A stretch of DNA of 64,000 nt. Source: Thermohalobaculum sp951813525 (lineage in GTDB: Bacteria > Pseudomonadota > Alphaproteobacteria > Rhodobacterales > Rhodobacteraceae). Where the stretch lies: assembly GCA_951813525.2 (NCBI GenBank), contig CATOTJ020000002.1, positions 2,294,001-2,358,000 on the forward strand. The letters run 5' to 3'. The position numbers and the translations under genes were made by a program. The notes beneath the pieces were generated by a model that was not told where the DNA came from, ran no database searches, and worked only from the letters and a program-made list of their open reading frames with translations. This document shows, piece after piece, positions 1 to 8,981 of the stretch (within the stretch, counting starts at the first letter, position 1; every line of letters begins with the position of its first letter).

Positions 1-1158
1 CTGGTCTTCGCGGAACGCGAGGAAATCGCCTTGGAATGCGCTCGGGGCACCGGTGTGCGTGCAATCGCGCGCAAACTGGGGCGGGCACCCAGCACGATCT
101 CCCGCGAGATCAGGCGCAACTCGGCGACACGAGGCGGAGACTTCGACTACCGGGCTCTCACAGCGCAGTGGCATGCGGATCGCGCATCCCGCCGCCCGAA
201 GACCAGCAAGCTGACGAACAATCCTGCCTTGCGAGATTATGTGCAGGACCGGCTTGCCGGCCTGATCGCCACGCCAGACGGCATCTCCTTCGACGGGCCT
301 GTCGTGGTATGGAGGAAACGGCGGTCCGTTCATCGGCAAAGCCGACGCTGGTCTTGCGCCTGGAGCCCGGAACAGATCGCACAGCGCCTGAAGGTGGACT
401 TCCCCGAGGACCCGACCATGCGCATCAGTCATGAAGCCATCTATCAGGCGCTCTACATCCAAGGGCGCGGAGCCCTGAAGCGGGAGCTTTCGGCCTGTCT
501 TCGCTCTGGACGGGCACTGCGTCTGCCCCGAGAACGGGCCCGAAACCGAGGCAAGTCCTTCATCTCGGATGCGCTGATGATCAGCGCCCGCCCGGCCGCG
601 ATTGACGACAGAGCGGTGCCAGGCCACTGGGAAGGCGATCTCATTCTCGGACTTGGCAGTTCAGCGATTGGGACGCTGGTCGAACGGACCACGCGCTTCA
701 CTATGCTTTTGCACCTGCCGCGAATGGAAAGCCACGGCACGACCAAACCGATCAAGAACGGTCCGGCTCTTGCCGGTCATGGTGCAGAAGCCGTCCGCGA
801 TGCCATTTCCGAAACCATAATGGATCTTCCGGCACATCTGCGACGATCACTGACCTGGGATCAGGGAGCCGAGATGGCACAGCACGCTCAGCTTCGGATC
901 GACACCGGTCTCGAAGTCTACTTCTGCGACCCTCAGAGTCCCTGGCAGCGCGGCAGCAATGAAAACACCAATGGCCTGCTCCGCCAATACTTTCCGAAAG
1001 GCACCGATCTAAGTCAGCATGGCAATGAAGAGTTGAACGCCGTTGCCCATGCCTTGAATACGAGGCCACGCAAAACGCTCGGATGGCGAACGCCCGCGGA
1101 AGCACTCGACCAGTTGCTCAAACAGGATATGATCGAAGGTGTTGCGACGACCGGTTGA
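1..1158 (+). CDS. IS30-family transposase (5' end outside window)
   Basis: DDE transposase that cuts and joins the ends of its own IS30-type element. The frame is open from base 1 and reads LVFAEREEIALE, the typical IS30 N-terminus, so the first in-frame TTG at 31 is not the real start. An N-terminal helix-turn-helix follows (GVRAIARKLGRAPSTISREI). The catalytic triad is visible: D in HWEGDLI (codon at 637), D in TWDQG (codon at 859) and E in SNENTNG (codon at 961). The C-terminal RPRKTLGWRTPAEAL is standard for the family. No internal stop or frameshift is seen, so the visible part looks functional. Confidence 0.93.
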   Translation: MVFAEREEIALECARGTGVRAIARKLGRAPSTISREIRRNSATRGGDFDYRALTAQWHADRASRRPKTSKLTNNPALRDYVQDRLAGLIATPDGISFDGPVVVWRKRRSVHRQSRRWSCAWSPEQIAQRLKVDFPEDPTMRISHEAIYQALYIQGRGALKRELSACLRSGRALRLPRERARNRGKSFISDALMISARPAAIDDRAVPGHWEGDLILGLGSSAIGTLVERTTRFTMLLHLPRMESHGTTKPIKNGPALAGHGAEAVRDAISETIMDLPAHLRRSLTWDQGAEMAQHAQLRIDTGLEVYFCDPQSPWQRGSNENTNGLLRQYFPKGTDLSQHGNEELNAVAHALNTRPRKTLGWRTPAEALDQLLKQDMIEGVATTG

Positions 1159-1162
1159 ATCC
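1..1162 (+). mobile_element. IS30-family insertion sequence, right part
   Basis: The window opens inside an IS30-family element whose transposase frame is already open at base 1. The left end is therefore outside. The right end lies at or just after the transposase stop, where the sequence GTGTTGCGACGACCGGTTGA (1139-1158) looks like the usual IS30-type terminal inverted repeat, but the partner repeat cannot be seen. Beyond it the minus strand resumes a signal-peptide coding sequence, which supports a boundary near 1160. The exact edge and the target duplication cannot be set from this window. Confidence 0.75.
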
Positions 1163-1317
1163 GCCCTATATGCGCCATCCAGAATGGTGGCGACCGCGCG
1201 CTCGCGGACAACGATCGTGCGCTCAAGCGTGTCGGCCCGCGCAAAGGATCCGCCGGTCGCGATTGTCATTGCGAGAAGCGCTGCGAAGACCACCCGCGAG
1301 CGCGGTAAAACTTTCAT
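1163..1317 (-). pseudogene. 5' fragment of a secreted-protein gene cut by IS30
   Basis: On the minus strand an ATG at 1317 starts MKVLPRSRVVFAALLAMT, a classic Sec signal peptide: basic n-region, hydrophobic core and an ARA-D cleavage site. About 25 mature residues follow (DTLERTIVVRERAVATILDG) before the frame enters the IS30 terminal repeat, where it reads only transposon sequence. The remainder of the gene would lie beyond the left end of the IS, outside the window. The family cannot be recognised from this stub. A longer frame start at 1422 exists but has no signal-peptide logic. It lies just downstream of the ureohydrolase gene on the same strand. Confidence 0.55.
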
Positions 1318-1388
1318 CAACGCGAAACTGGATTGGCTCCAAAGGGATGGTTTGCGGTTCCACCCGCCTTTTTGCGATCGGTCCATGT

Positions 1389-2339
1389 TTACCGCCTGCC
1401 GATGCTGTCGGCGATCACGCATGTTAATTCGAACATCAGATTTGCCGCAGTGATCGACGTGATCCCCGTCGGATCATAGCAGGGCGCGACCTCGCAAATA
1501 TCGGCACCGATCACATCACAGCCCATCAGGCCCTGGATGATCTTTTGAACATCGCGCGGGATAATGCCACCAATCTCCGGCACTGGCGTTCCAGGGCAAA
1601 AGGACGGATCCAGACCGTCGATATCGATGGTAACATATATCGGGCCGGTCCCGACGACTTCGCGGATCGTTGCAATGGTGGCAGCGCGGCCAATATCCTC
1701 GTAGTCGTCCATGGTCAGCACAGTGAAACCGGCATCATAGCTGTATTGCAGATCTTCCGGCACAAAGCGGGATCCGCGCAGTCCCAGTTGCACAACCCTG
1801 GCGGGGTCAATCAGACCTTCTTCATGCGCCCGGCGCATAAAGGTCGCGTGATTCACCTTGGTTCCCCACATCTCGTCCATAACATCGGTATGGCTGTCGA
1901 TCTGCAACAGACCGACAGGCCGTTCCTTGGCCAAGGCGCGCAGAATCGGGGTCGGAACCGTGTGGTCGCCGCCAATGGCGACGGGACGGATATCCAACGC
2001 TTTCAGGTTGGTGAAGAACGTCTCGATCATATCGATCGACGCATCCAGATTCAACGGATTGACCGGCGCGTCCCCGACATCGGCAATGTTACAAAGCTTG
2101 TAGGGTTCAACATTTGTCGACGGGTGCGCCATTCGGATCAATCGGCTCGCATGGCGCACGGCGCCCGGTGCCTCGCGCGGGCCAGAACGGTAGTTTAGGC
2201 CGAGATCGAACGGGACCCCGACTAGACCAATATCCAGTTCTGCCGACGGTTCGACCCGCTTGGTGCGCATAAACGTTGCAACATCAGAGAAGCGGGACAC
2301 CTCGGTTGCATCGACCGGTTCATATCTCGGATCTGCCAT
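1389..2339 (-). CDS. speB: Ureohydrolase, agmatinase/guanidinobutyrase type
   Basis: Predicted Mn-dependent ureohydrolase of 316 aa that removes urea from a guanidino substrate such as agmatine or 4-guanidinobutyrate, in the cytoplasm. Metal-binding motifs are in the family order: GGDHTVP, DSHTD (the D-x-H-x-D motif) and DIDGLDP followed by CPGTPVPEIGG. The substrate cannot be fixed from sequence, so the symbol is a family-level guess. ATG at 2339 (MADPRYEP) was chosen over longer in-frame starts because the conserved part begins there and it sits 16 nt after the gloB stop. That spacing suggests a two-gene operon, gloB then this gene. Confidence 0.85.
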   Translation of the reverse strand: MADPRYEPVDATEVSRFSDVATFMRTKRVEPSAELDIGLVGVPFDLGLNYRSGPREAPGAVRHASRLIRMAHPSTNVEPYKLCNIADVGDAPVNPLNLDASIDMIETFFTNLKALDIRPVAIGGDHTVPTPILRALAKERPVGLLQIDSHTDVMDEMWGTKVNHATFMRRAHEEGLIDPARVVQLGLRGSRFVPEDLQYSYDAGFTVLTMDDYEDIGRAATIATIREVVGTGPIYVTIDIDGLDPSFCPGTPVPEIGGIIPRDVQKIIQGLMGCDVIGADICEVAPCYDPTGITSITAANLMFELTCVIADSIGRR

Positions 2340-2355
2340 GATGCCGTTCCCGTCG

Positions 2356-3123
2356 TCAGAAGCTGTCCTTACGGCGCCGGACCTCGGCGAATGTGCTGGC
2401 ATCATCGGCCCCGTCCAGCCCGACGGATTTCTTGACCGACGGCTCGACTGCACGCAGGAACGGATTGGTCGCCCGCTCTTCGGCCATTGACGCTGGCACA
2501 ATCGGTTCACCTGCCTCGTCGGCGGTGTCGATCCGGGCGATGCGTGCTTGAAGATCGGCGTTGTCAGGCTCGATCGACAATGCAAAGCGCCCATTCGCCT
2601 TGCCGTAATTGTGGCCGGAGTAAACCTGCATATCGTCGGGTAGTTCCAGGAATTTGGACAGGCTGTCCCACATCATCGCATGCGTTCCTTCGAATACACG
2701 CCCGCAGCCCAGCGCCATCAGACTGTCCGCCGTGAAGGCAGCTTTGTCTGCATCCAGAATAAACGCAATATGCCCGATTGTGTGACCTGACACATCGATC
2801 ACGCGCGCATGGGTATTGCCCAGCACAACAGTGTCGCCTTCGGAAACCTCTTTATCCAGATCCGGCAGCCGGGCACGATCCTTGGTGTGGCCAACGGTCT
2901 TTGCGCCGTATTTTTCGACAAGCGCCGCGACGCCATCGATATGATCCCCGTGGTGGTGCGTTATCCAGACCACGTCTGCGCGCCACTCGCGCTCCTCCAA
3001 AGCCGAAATGATCGGTCCGGCTTCTGGCGCATCGACGACGGCAACCTGCCCCGAGGCCTGATCTCGGACCAAGTAGGCATAGTTATCTGACAGGCAGGGA
3101 ACAGTGACAATTTCGACGGGCAT
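2356..3123 (-). CDS. gloB: Hydroxyacylglutathione hydrolase (glyoxalase II)
   Basis: Metallo-beta-lactamase-fold thiolesterase of 255 aa that hydrolyses S-lactoylglutathione to lactate and glutathione, the second step of methylglyoxal detoxification in the cytoplasm. The binuclear metal motif THHHGDHIDG is present near residues 55-65. Further metal histidines sit in SGHTIGHI, and the substrate-site signature SGHNYGKANGRFAL, typical of GloB, lies in the second half. Length matches the family (about 255). It is the first gene of a probable operon with the downstream ureohydrolase, and is divergent from the methyltransferase gene with a short shared promoter gap. Confidence 0.93.
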   Translation of the reverse strand: MPVEIVTVPCLSDNYAYLVRDQASGQVAVVDAPEAGPIISALEEREWRADVVWITHHHGDHIDGVAALVEKYGAKTVGHTKDRARLPDLDKEVSEGDTVVLGNTHARVIDVSGHTIGHIAFILDADKAAFTADSLMALGCGRVFEGTHAMMWDSLSKFLELPDDMQVYSGHNYGKANGRFALSIEPDNADLQARIARIDTADEAGEPIVPASMAEERATNPFLRAVEPSVKKSVGLDGADDASTFAEVRRRKDSF

Positions 3124-3194
3124 GGGAAAATCTCCGATTTTGGGTTAGTGTGATCCTGTCCGATCGACCGGGCGGTTGCAATGCAGGAGCAGGC

Positions 3195-3959
3195 ATGCAC
3201 CTCGACGTCGTCGAATTGCGGCGCTTTTATTCCTCGACTCAGTTGGGCCGAATGGCTCAACGCACAATCCGTGAACGGCTGCGCGGGTTCTGGCCCAATG
3301 TTAAGGGACAGACTGTTGTTGGCTTTGGATACGCTGCGCCGTTTATGCGCCCGTTCCTGGACGAAGCATCGCGCACGATGTGTCTGATGCCGGCGCAGCA
3401 AGGGGTGTGCGCATGGCCCAGCGAAGGGCCGAACTTAGCAACACTGGTCGAGGAAACGCTGTGGCCGCTGCCCGGCGGCTTTGCTGATCGGCTGGTGGTT
3501 GCGCATGGTCTGGAGACATGCGAGCGCCCGGCCGCGCTGCTGGACGAAATTTGGCGCGTCCTGGCGCCGGGCGGGAAGGCTGTAATCGTCGTTCCGAACC
3601 GGGCGGGGATCTGGGCGCGGCGCGACGGAACGCCGTTCAGCTATGGTCGGCCCTATTCGGTTGGCCAGCTTGACGAAACACTGGCGGCACACAAATTCGC
3701 GCCAGAACGACATGCTGGCGCTCTCTACATGCCGCCCAGCCATAAGAAATTCTGGCTGCGCGTCTCTCCCGGTCTGGAACGGATCGGACAACGGCTGGAC
3801 GCCCGCCGATTTGCAGGCGTCCTGATGCTGGAAGCGGAAAAGATGGTCTATATCACGCCGAAATCCGGTGCCCGGTCCGCGGCACGTGATCCGATCCGGG
3901 TGTTAACAGGATTGGGTGCGCCGGCGCCGAAACCGGCGGGGCGCACCCTGCGCGAATAA
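3195..3959 (+). CDS. SAM-dependent methyltransferase-like protein
   Basis: A 254-aa protein with a class I methyltransferase outline resembling the Methyltransf_11 families beside gloB in many alphaproteobacteria. The N-terminus MHLDVVELRRFYSSTQLGRM is followed by a nucleotide-binding region, VVGFGYAAPF, in place of the usual acidic G-x-G motif. WRVLAPGGKAVIVVPNRAG matches motif 'xxLxPGGxxxxxxPN'. The SAM loop is weak (GFGYAAP rather than GCGTG), so catalytic activity is uncertain and the substrate is unknown. ATG at 3195 was chosen because the residues before it look non-coding; a longer frame begins at 3150. It is divergent from gloB. Confidence 0.7.
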   Translation: MHLDVVELRRFYSSTQLGRMAQRTIRERLRGFWPNVKGQTVVGFGYAAPFMRPFLDEASRTMCLMPAQQGVCAWPSEGPNLATLVEETLWPLPGGFADRLVVAHGLETCERPAALLDEIWRVLAPGGKAVIVVPNRAGIWARRDGTPFSYGRPYSVGQLDETLAAHKFAPERHAGALYMPPSHKKFWLRVSPGLERIGQRLDARRFAGVLMLEAEKMVYITPKSGARSAARDPIRVLTGLGAPAPKPAGRTLRE

Positions 3960-3966
3960 ACCCGTC

Positions 3967-4167
3967 TCAGCGCTTTTGTCGGCCCCCGGTCATGAATGAC
4001 CATGAAAACTTGTCCAGCAGGAACAACCCCGCCAGAACGGCGGCAACGATGACGACTTCATTGATCATCGCAAACTCGCCTCCCGCTTCCTGAACCATGT
4101 TTACCTGTGCTGGCGCGACCGATGGAATGACCGAAGCCACGGCAAAGGCGACAGGCGAAAGCATCAT
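3967..4167 (-). CDS. Small secreted or membrane protein, unknown
   Basis: A 66-aa reading frame, not a recognised family. It begins with a hydrophobic stretch that looks like a signal peptide (MMLSPVAFAVASVIPSVAPA) and ends with one membrane helix (VVIVAAVLAGLFLL) and a basic tail GGRQKR. ATG at 4167 is preferred over the frame start at 4191 because a GGAG Shine-Dalgarno sequence lies 5-6 nt upstream of it. It is convergent with the methyltransferase gene, with only 7 nt between the stops. The topology would put a short loop outside and the C-terminus in the cytoplasm. Confidence 0.5.
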   Translation of the reverse strand: MMLSPVAFAVASVIPSVAPAQVNMVQEAGGEFAMINEVVIVAAVLAGLFLLDKFSWSFMTGGRQKR

Positions 4168-4550
4168 ATGGACTCCAAATGCACCAAACACGCTCGCCCC
4201 TTTCCACCAGTTGCAAAATGAATATAGGAACTAAGATATAATTGTCAATTTGAATTTTAACATTAACTTTTGATTAAGGAACCTTAAACCTTCGATTAAG
4301 AGAAATTAATCGCTCGAGCGGGTTTTTCGTCGGCCTGCCAACGGCTTGGCCCGGCACGCACGAAACGTGTTAACCGGCGCTGCCGAAAATAGCCCGAAAA
4401 TCCACAATGGGTTAAGACGAATCACCCACAGGTTGCACTCTGCAAAGCCCTGTGGTTTCGCGTTTTCGAACTGGGGTGGAAACGTCCTGTCAGAGCAGGT
4501 ATGCACCGCCCACTCAGTGTGCTCCGCCCATTCAGACGGAAGGATCGGCC
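4168..4550. other. AT-rich intergenic region upstream of hisC
   Basis: About 380 bases with no convincing gene. The part from 4215 to 4310 is strikingly AT-rich for this genome (runs of TTAA and AATT), as expected for divergent promoters of the small membrane-protein gene and hisC. A 10-bp perfect palindrome CGCTCGAGCG sits at 4311-4320 and is followed by a T-run, but it has no loop and does not make a credible terminator. Confidence 0.4.
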
Positions 4551-5636
4551 ATGACCGAGACCGCTATCAGGCCCCGGCCCGGAATTCTGGACATCGCACC
4601 ATATGTCGGCGGTGCTGCCTCCATCGACGGTGCGAACCGGTCAATAAAACTGAGTGCAAATGAAAACCCCTTCGGGCCCAGTGACAAGGCGGTTCAAGCC
4701 TATCGCGACCATGCCGGTTTGCTGGGCCTTTACCCGGAAAGCCATGCGCCGGTCTGTCAGGCGATTGCGGATGTTCACGGATTAGAGGCCGAACGCATCG
4801 TGTTGGGCAATGGCTCGGACGAGCTTATCTCTTTGCTGACCAAGGCCTATGCCGGGGAAGGCGACGAAGTGCTTTTTTCGTCCCATGGGTTCCTGATGTA
4901 TCGACTTTCGGCGATGGCATGCGGGGCCACGCCGGTAACGGCGCCCGAACGGGATCTGACCACTGATGCCGATGCGATGATCGCGGCGATGACCGATCGC
5001 ACAAAACTGGTCTTTGTTGCCAACCCGAACAATCCGACGGGCACGATGATCGGCAATGGCGAACTGGTCCGGTTGGCGGACGCATTGCCGCCGCAGGCTT
5101 TGATGATCATCGACGCTGCCTATGCGGAATTTCTGCGTCCGTCCGAGCGTGACGGCGCCGAAGAATTGGTTCGCGCTCGCGAAAATGTTGCGATGACACG
5201 GACCTTTTCCAAAATTTACGGACTCGCGGCGTTACGGCTGGGTTGGTGTTATGCGCCAGAGCATGTCGTCAGCGTTTTGCATCGGGTTCGCGGCCCGTTT
5301 AATGTGACGGCACCGGCGCTGGCGGTAGGTGAAGCCGCAATACGCGATCAGACATATGTCGAAGATTGCCGGGTCAAGAACGAGGTCTGGCGTGACTGGC
5401 TGTCCCGCGAGATCGAGGATGCCGGACTCCCGGTCGTCCCTTCGAAGGGAAACTTTTTGTTGGTTGAAGGCGGTGATCGCGTTGCGGCGCTGGATGAACA
5501 CCTCAAGTCACGTGGCCTGATAGCACGCAGGGTCGATGCCTATGGTCTGCCCCACCATATTCGCATCTCGATCGGTGACGAAGACGCCTGCAAGATGGTT
5601 GCAGAGGCGATACGCGCCTTCACCGGGGCAGGTTGA
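4551..5636 (+). CDS. hisC: Histidinol-phosphate aminotransferase
   Basis: PLP-dependent fold-type I aminotransferase of 361 aa that converts imidazole-acetol phosphate to histidinol phosphate. In many alphaproteobacteria it also serves aromatic amino acids, which fits the next gene, tyrC. Motifs: KLSANENPFGPS near the N-terminus, ANPNNPTGT in the middle, the PLP lysine in TRTFSKIYGLAALRLGW, and C-terminal HHIRISIG. ATG at 4551 was chosen because homologous sequence starts there and GGAAGG lies upstream; the longer frame from 4452 is non-homologous. Its stop overlaps the tyrC start as TGATG, implying translational coupling. Confidence 0.95.
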   Translation: MTETAIRPRPGILDIAPYVGGAASIDGANRSIKLSANENPFGPSDKAVQAYRDHAGLLGLYPESHAPVCQAIADVHGLEAERIVLGNGSDELISLLTKAYAGEGDEVLFSSHGFLMYRLSAMACGATPVTAPERDLTTDADAMIAAMTDRTKLVFVANPNNPTGTMIGNGELVRLADALPPQALMIIDAAYAEFLRPSERDGAEELVRARENVAMTRTFSKIYGLAALRLGWCYAPEHVVSVLHRVRGPFNVTAPALAVGEAAIRDQTYVEDCRVKNEVWRDWLSREIEDAGLPVVPSKGNFLLVEGGDRVAALDEHLKSRGLIARRVDAYGLPHHIRISIGDEDACKMVAEAIRAFTGAG

Positions 5637-6559
5637 TGGCCGAGCCAATATTTCAGCGCGTTGCGCTGATCGGGCTGGGACTGATCGGTTCTTCGATCGC
5701 CTGGGCTGCAAAACGCTCGGGTTCGGCAGGCGAGATTGTGGGCTATGCCCGCTCGCCCGAGACGCGTGAACGCGCCCGCGAACTGGCTTTTTGCGACCGG
5801 ATCGAGGATAGCGCAACCGCAGCCGCCGCTGGCGCCGATCTGGTAATACTGTGTGTGCCCGTAGGCGCCTGCGGCGCCGTCGCGCAGGAAATTGCCGAGG
5901 TTCTCTCCGAAGGCGCGACGGTCAGCGATGTCGGATCCGTAAAGCGGGCGGTGATCGATTCGGTTGGCGCTAAATTACCAAACCATGTCCACTTTGTTCC
6001 AGGCCACCCGTTGGCCGGAACCGAACATTCCGGTCCCGATGCCGGTTTTGCCGAGCTCTATGACAACCGCTGGTGCATTCTGACCCCGGTTCCTGGAACC
6101 GACCCGAGTGCTGTTGACCGGTTGACCCGGTTTTGGGAATCGTTTGGTGCGCGGGTTGAATGCATGGACGCCGACCACCACGATCTGGTGCTGGCCGTAA
6201 CCAGCCATGTTCCGCACGCCATCGCCTACACGATGTGCGGCGTCGCCGATGACATGAGCCGCGTCACAAATCAGGAAGTGGTGCAGTATTGTGCCGCCGG
6301 CTTCCGCGATTTCACCCGGATCGCGGCGTCCGATCCGACGATGTGGCGGGACGTCTTTCTGACCAACAAAGATGCAACGATCGAAATCTTGGGGCGTTTC
6401 GTCGAAGAACTTATGGGCCTGCAACGAGCGATCCGGACCGGCGACGGTGACCATTTGCATGACTATTTCACGCGCACCCGTGCGATCCGGCGATCGATCA
6501 TCGAAGCAGGGCAAGACACCGACGCGCCCAATTTCGGGCGCGGTAAAAAGGGTGACTAA
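5636..6559 (+). CDS. tyrC: Prephenate/arogenate dehydrogenase
   Basis: NAD(P)-dependent dehydrogenase of 307 aa in tyrosine biosynthesis, oxidatively decarboxylating prephenate or arogenate. The N-terminal Rossmann motif is VALIGLGLIGSSIAWA. The catalytic region GHPLAGTEHSGPDAG and the helical domain motif VTSHVPHAIAY are both present, as in TyrA/TyrC proteins, and there is no ACT or chorismate mutase domain. ATG at 5636 shares bases with the hisC stop. The next gene (extensin-like) begins 2 nt after the stop, so hisC, tyrC and the extensin gene probably form one transcript. Confidence 0.94.
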   Translation: MAEPIFQRVALIGLGLIGSSIAWAAKRSGSAGEIVGYARSPETRERARELAFCDRIEDSATAAAAGADLVILCVPVGACGAVAQEIAEVLSEGATVSDVGSVKRAVIDSVGAKLPNHVHFVPGHPLAGTEHSGPDAGFAELYDNRWCILTPVPGTDPSAVDRLTRFWESFGARVECMDADHHDLVLAVTSHVPHAIAYTMCGVADDMSRVTNQEVVQYCAAGFRDFTRIAASDPTMWRDVFLTNKDATIEILGRFVEELMGLQRAIRTGDGDHLHDYFTRTRAIRRSIIEAGQDTDAPNFGRGKKGD

Positions 6560-6560
6560 G

Positions 6561-7856
6561 ATGCTTTTACGCGGTTTTGCGGCGATTGGTCTTTTGGCCG
6601 CCACAAGTGGCACTGCGATATCGGCGGAAGTTCCGCTGCCGCCACAAAGGCCGGGCGCGGCGGCCAGCGCGGCCGCGCCAACACCGCCGCCAGTGCGGCC
6701 GACTGATCTGATGCGCAACGAGGCACCGGCAACCGCCCCCACCGCAACCGAGGCCGCGGTCCCGCAAGAGGCGGAACCTGATGCAGAACGCGAGAAAGAC
6801 GACGCTGCGGAAGCAGACGCAGCGTCCGATGCCAGTGCCGCCGACAAATCCGACACCGCGGCCAAAACCAAGCCGGCCCCGAGAGAAGACGGATCTGCGG
6901 CATCTGACGAGGAGGTAACGAAGCCAATCCCACCCACCGGCGCACCCGTCGTTTCAACAAAGCGGTCGGTACTGCCCCCCGAAAAGCCGGCGACGCCTGC
7001 ACGGCCCGGCGAAAAGGGCGCTGCCGCGACAAAGGAAGCCTCGGCGAAAGATGCCCCTAAACCGGGCAATGCGACCGCAAAAGACGCGGCTGACGAGGAG
7101 GCAGGCACCGCTGCTGCCGAACGCCACGCCGCCGCCATTGGCGATGCGGATACATCGACCGAAGAGGCGCGCCGCGCCAATCAGTTCATGGCATTGCCAC
7201 CCTCAGAAGCCACTGTCAGCGAGACGGGCACCGGATCGGCGGCATCGTTGTCAGGCGCTGCAATTGTCCCGGTGCCGCCGACAAAGCCAGCACCGCCGGT
7301 CCGAACCGCGATGGTGACGGCGCCGTCGTCGGGCGCGCTGATCTGCAATGATCCGCGGCTGACGGGTAAGCCCAAAGTTTCGGTTGTTGGGCACATTACC
7401 GGCTGTGTCATCGGGCGACCGGTCGAAATCACTGCGGTTTCCGGAATTCGCCTTTCCACCCCGGCGACATTGGACTGCCACACTGCCCGAACATTCGCAA
7501 ACTGGCTGACCGGGGTTGCGGTGCCTGCGGCGAAAAAGGTTCTGGGCAGACGCATCACCGGGGTTTGGGTCATGGGCAGTTATTCCTGCCGAACCCGCAA
7601 CAACCGACGTGGGGCGCGTTTGTCGGAACATGCCGGCGGCCGGGCGATCGACATCGGCGGTGTTACGCTGGGCGATGGGCGCAAGGTGCGCGTGTTGCAG
7701 GACTGGGGTAAAGGCAACAAAGGCACGTTCCTGCGCCGCATCTGGAAACAGGCCTGCGGCCCGTTCAAGACCGTTCTGGGACCTGACGGCGACCGCTTTC
7801 ATCAGGACCACCTGCATTTCGACACGGCGCGCCGACGGTCAACATTCTGCCGATAG
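6561..7856 (+). CDS. Extensin-like family secreted protein
   Basis: A 431-aa protein with a signal peptide (MLLRGFAAIGLLAATSGTA, cleavage near ISA-E). A roughly 200-residue low-complexity linker rich in Ala, Pro, Glu, Asp and Lys follows, then a C-terminal Extensin-like_C domain (about residues 255-431). Key motifs of that domain are SEHAGGRAIDI and DRFHQDHLHFD, with conserved Cys residues. These His/Asp motifs resemble zinc peptidases of the LAS type, so a cell-wall hydrolase role in the periplasm is possible but is inference. ATG at 6561 is 2 nt from the tyrC stop; the longer frame from 6372 overlaps tyrC and is rejected. Confidence 0.85.
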   Translation: MLLRGFAAIGLLAATSGTAISAEVPLPPQRPGAAASAAAPTPPPVRPTDLMRNEAPATAPTATEAAVPQEAEPDAEREKDDAAEADAASDASAADKSDTAAKTKPAPREDGSAASDEEVTKPIPPTGAPVVSTKRSVLPPEKPATPARPGEKGAAATKEASAKDAPKPGNATAKDAADEEAGTAAAERHAAAIGDADTSTEEARRANQFMALPPSEATVSETGTGSAASLSGAAIVPVPPTKPAPPVRTAMVTAPSSGALICNDPRLTGKPKVSVVGHITGCVIGRPVEITAVSGIRLSTPATLDCHTARTFANWLTGVAVPAAKKVLGRRITGVWVMGSYSCRTRNNRRGARLSEHAGGRAIDIGGVTLGDGRKVRVLQDWGKGNKGTFLRRIWKQACGPFKTVLGPDGDRFHQDHLHFDTARRRSTFCR

Positions 7857-7904
7857 ACCCGACGGCCCCTAACCGGGCGCTTGCTGCACCCGCCCCTTTA
7901 GGCG

Positions 7905-8933
7905 TTATTGCCCCGGCGGCTCCAGTCGCGGGGCATCGGCAATCGCAAACGGTCCAAGCCGGATCTTACCGCCGCTTAACGTCAGGGGTGCGCGCAACTC
8001 GTCCCGTCCACCCGCCAACGCGTTTACGAACTCGATCGCCTGCACCACCGTGTCGCCGGTGTCCTTGTCTATGACACCGGCACGGACAGTCAGGCGCACC
8101 ATTTGGCGCCATTCATGTGCCTCGACGTGGATCTTCCCTTCAGGATAGCCTTTGGCGTTCACCGTGAACGCACCGGTAACGACCAGGCGCATTTCGCCCC
8201 ATTCAAACCCCGCTTCGCGGATCGTCGCCTGCGTAAGGACGCTGCGTCCACTTTCCATTGTCCGGCGCCCGAGAGGTTCCTCGAACGCTCCGTTGGCTTT
8301 GATCGTGAACCGGTCGATCTGTGGGCGCAGCCAACCGGTCGGGTCGATCCGCTCGATGATCTGTTTCGGCAGTACCAGATCGACGGCTTCGGCGGTCAGC
8401 GAGTAACTGTTTGGCGGCGCATCATCCAGCGATCTTTCCGAGACATCGACAGACACCAACTTGGCACCGGCAGACCAACCCCGCCGTCCGGTAACGCGCA
8501 GCTTCTTCAGATCGGTTGCCGCCTGGCGCAGCTCCATATCGGTGCCTGGACGCAGATCCAGAATAGTTCCCGCGCCTTCTGACCGGATATCGATGTGATC
8601 ACCAGGCACCGCGACCGTCTGATGGCCGGGCCAAGAAACGACGATCCGCGTCGGCTCATAGGACAGGCTTCGGGCACTTAGCTTGGGCGCTGTCCAATAC
8701 CATCCGCGCCGGGGATCTGACAGGTTCAGATCGGCCGCACTCAGGCGAAACTCCAACGGATAGCCATCGACCACGAGGGACGCAGCTTCGGCGACCCAGC
8801 CACGTTTGCGCTGATTGTCCAACCACGCCTCGATCCCGGCTTCCTGCCCGCGGGCGCCGGCAAACCACCAAAGCGACCAGCCGCCGGCCGAAAGGGCGAT
8901 CAGGATCACGAACCATCGGATTGCACGCCACAT
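7905..8933 (-). CDS. DUF2125 domain protein
   Basis: A 342-aa protein of the DUF2125 family, function unknown. It has one N-terminal membrane helix or uncleaved signal (WFVILIALSAGGWSLWWF) after MWRAIR. A mostly beta-rich extracytoplasmic region follows, with repeated W-T-A-P and YEPTRI-type strands, and it probably faces the periplasm. ATG at 8933 was chosen because the predicted signal anchor starts there; the frame continues upstream to 9512 but that part is antisense to chaC. It is convergent with the extensin gene and divergent from chaC, the usual neighbourhood in Rhodobacterales-like genomes. Confidence 0.8.
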   Translation of the reverse strand: MWRAIRWFVILIALSAGGWSLWWFAGARGQEAGIEAWLDNQRKRGWVAEAASLVVDGYPLEFRLSAADLNLSDPRRGWYWTAPKLSARSLSYEPTRIVVSWPGHQTVAVPGDHIDIRSEGAGTILDLRPGTDMELRQAATDLKKLRVTGRRGWSAGAKLVSVDVSERSLDDAPPNSYSLTAEAVDLVLPKQIIERIDPTGWLRPQIDRFTIKANGAFEEPLGRRTMESGRSVLTQATIREAGFEWGEMRLVVTGAFTVNAKGYPEGKIHVEAHEWRQMVRLTVRAGVIDKDTGDTVVQAIEFVNALAGGRDELRAPLTLSGGKIRLGPFAIADAPRLEPPGQ

Positions 8934-8981
8934 GGCGGGGCCTCTCTTGAATGCGCGGCGTCTTCCCTGCATAGGTGCAAT

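Noticed and set aside
4311..4320. Palindrome CGCTCGAGCG followed by T-run as terminator
   Set aside because: No loop and a stem too short; more likely chance or an operator-like palindrome without evidence.
5975..7180. 401-aa minus-strand frame over tyrC and extensin
   Set aside because: Ala/Ser/Gly-rich antisense shadow of the extensin linker with no family motifs.
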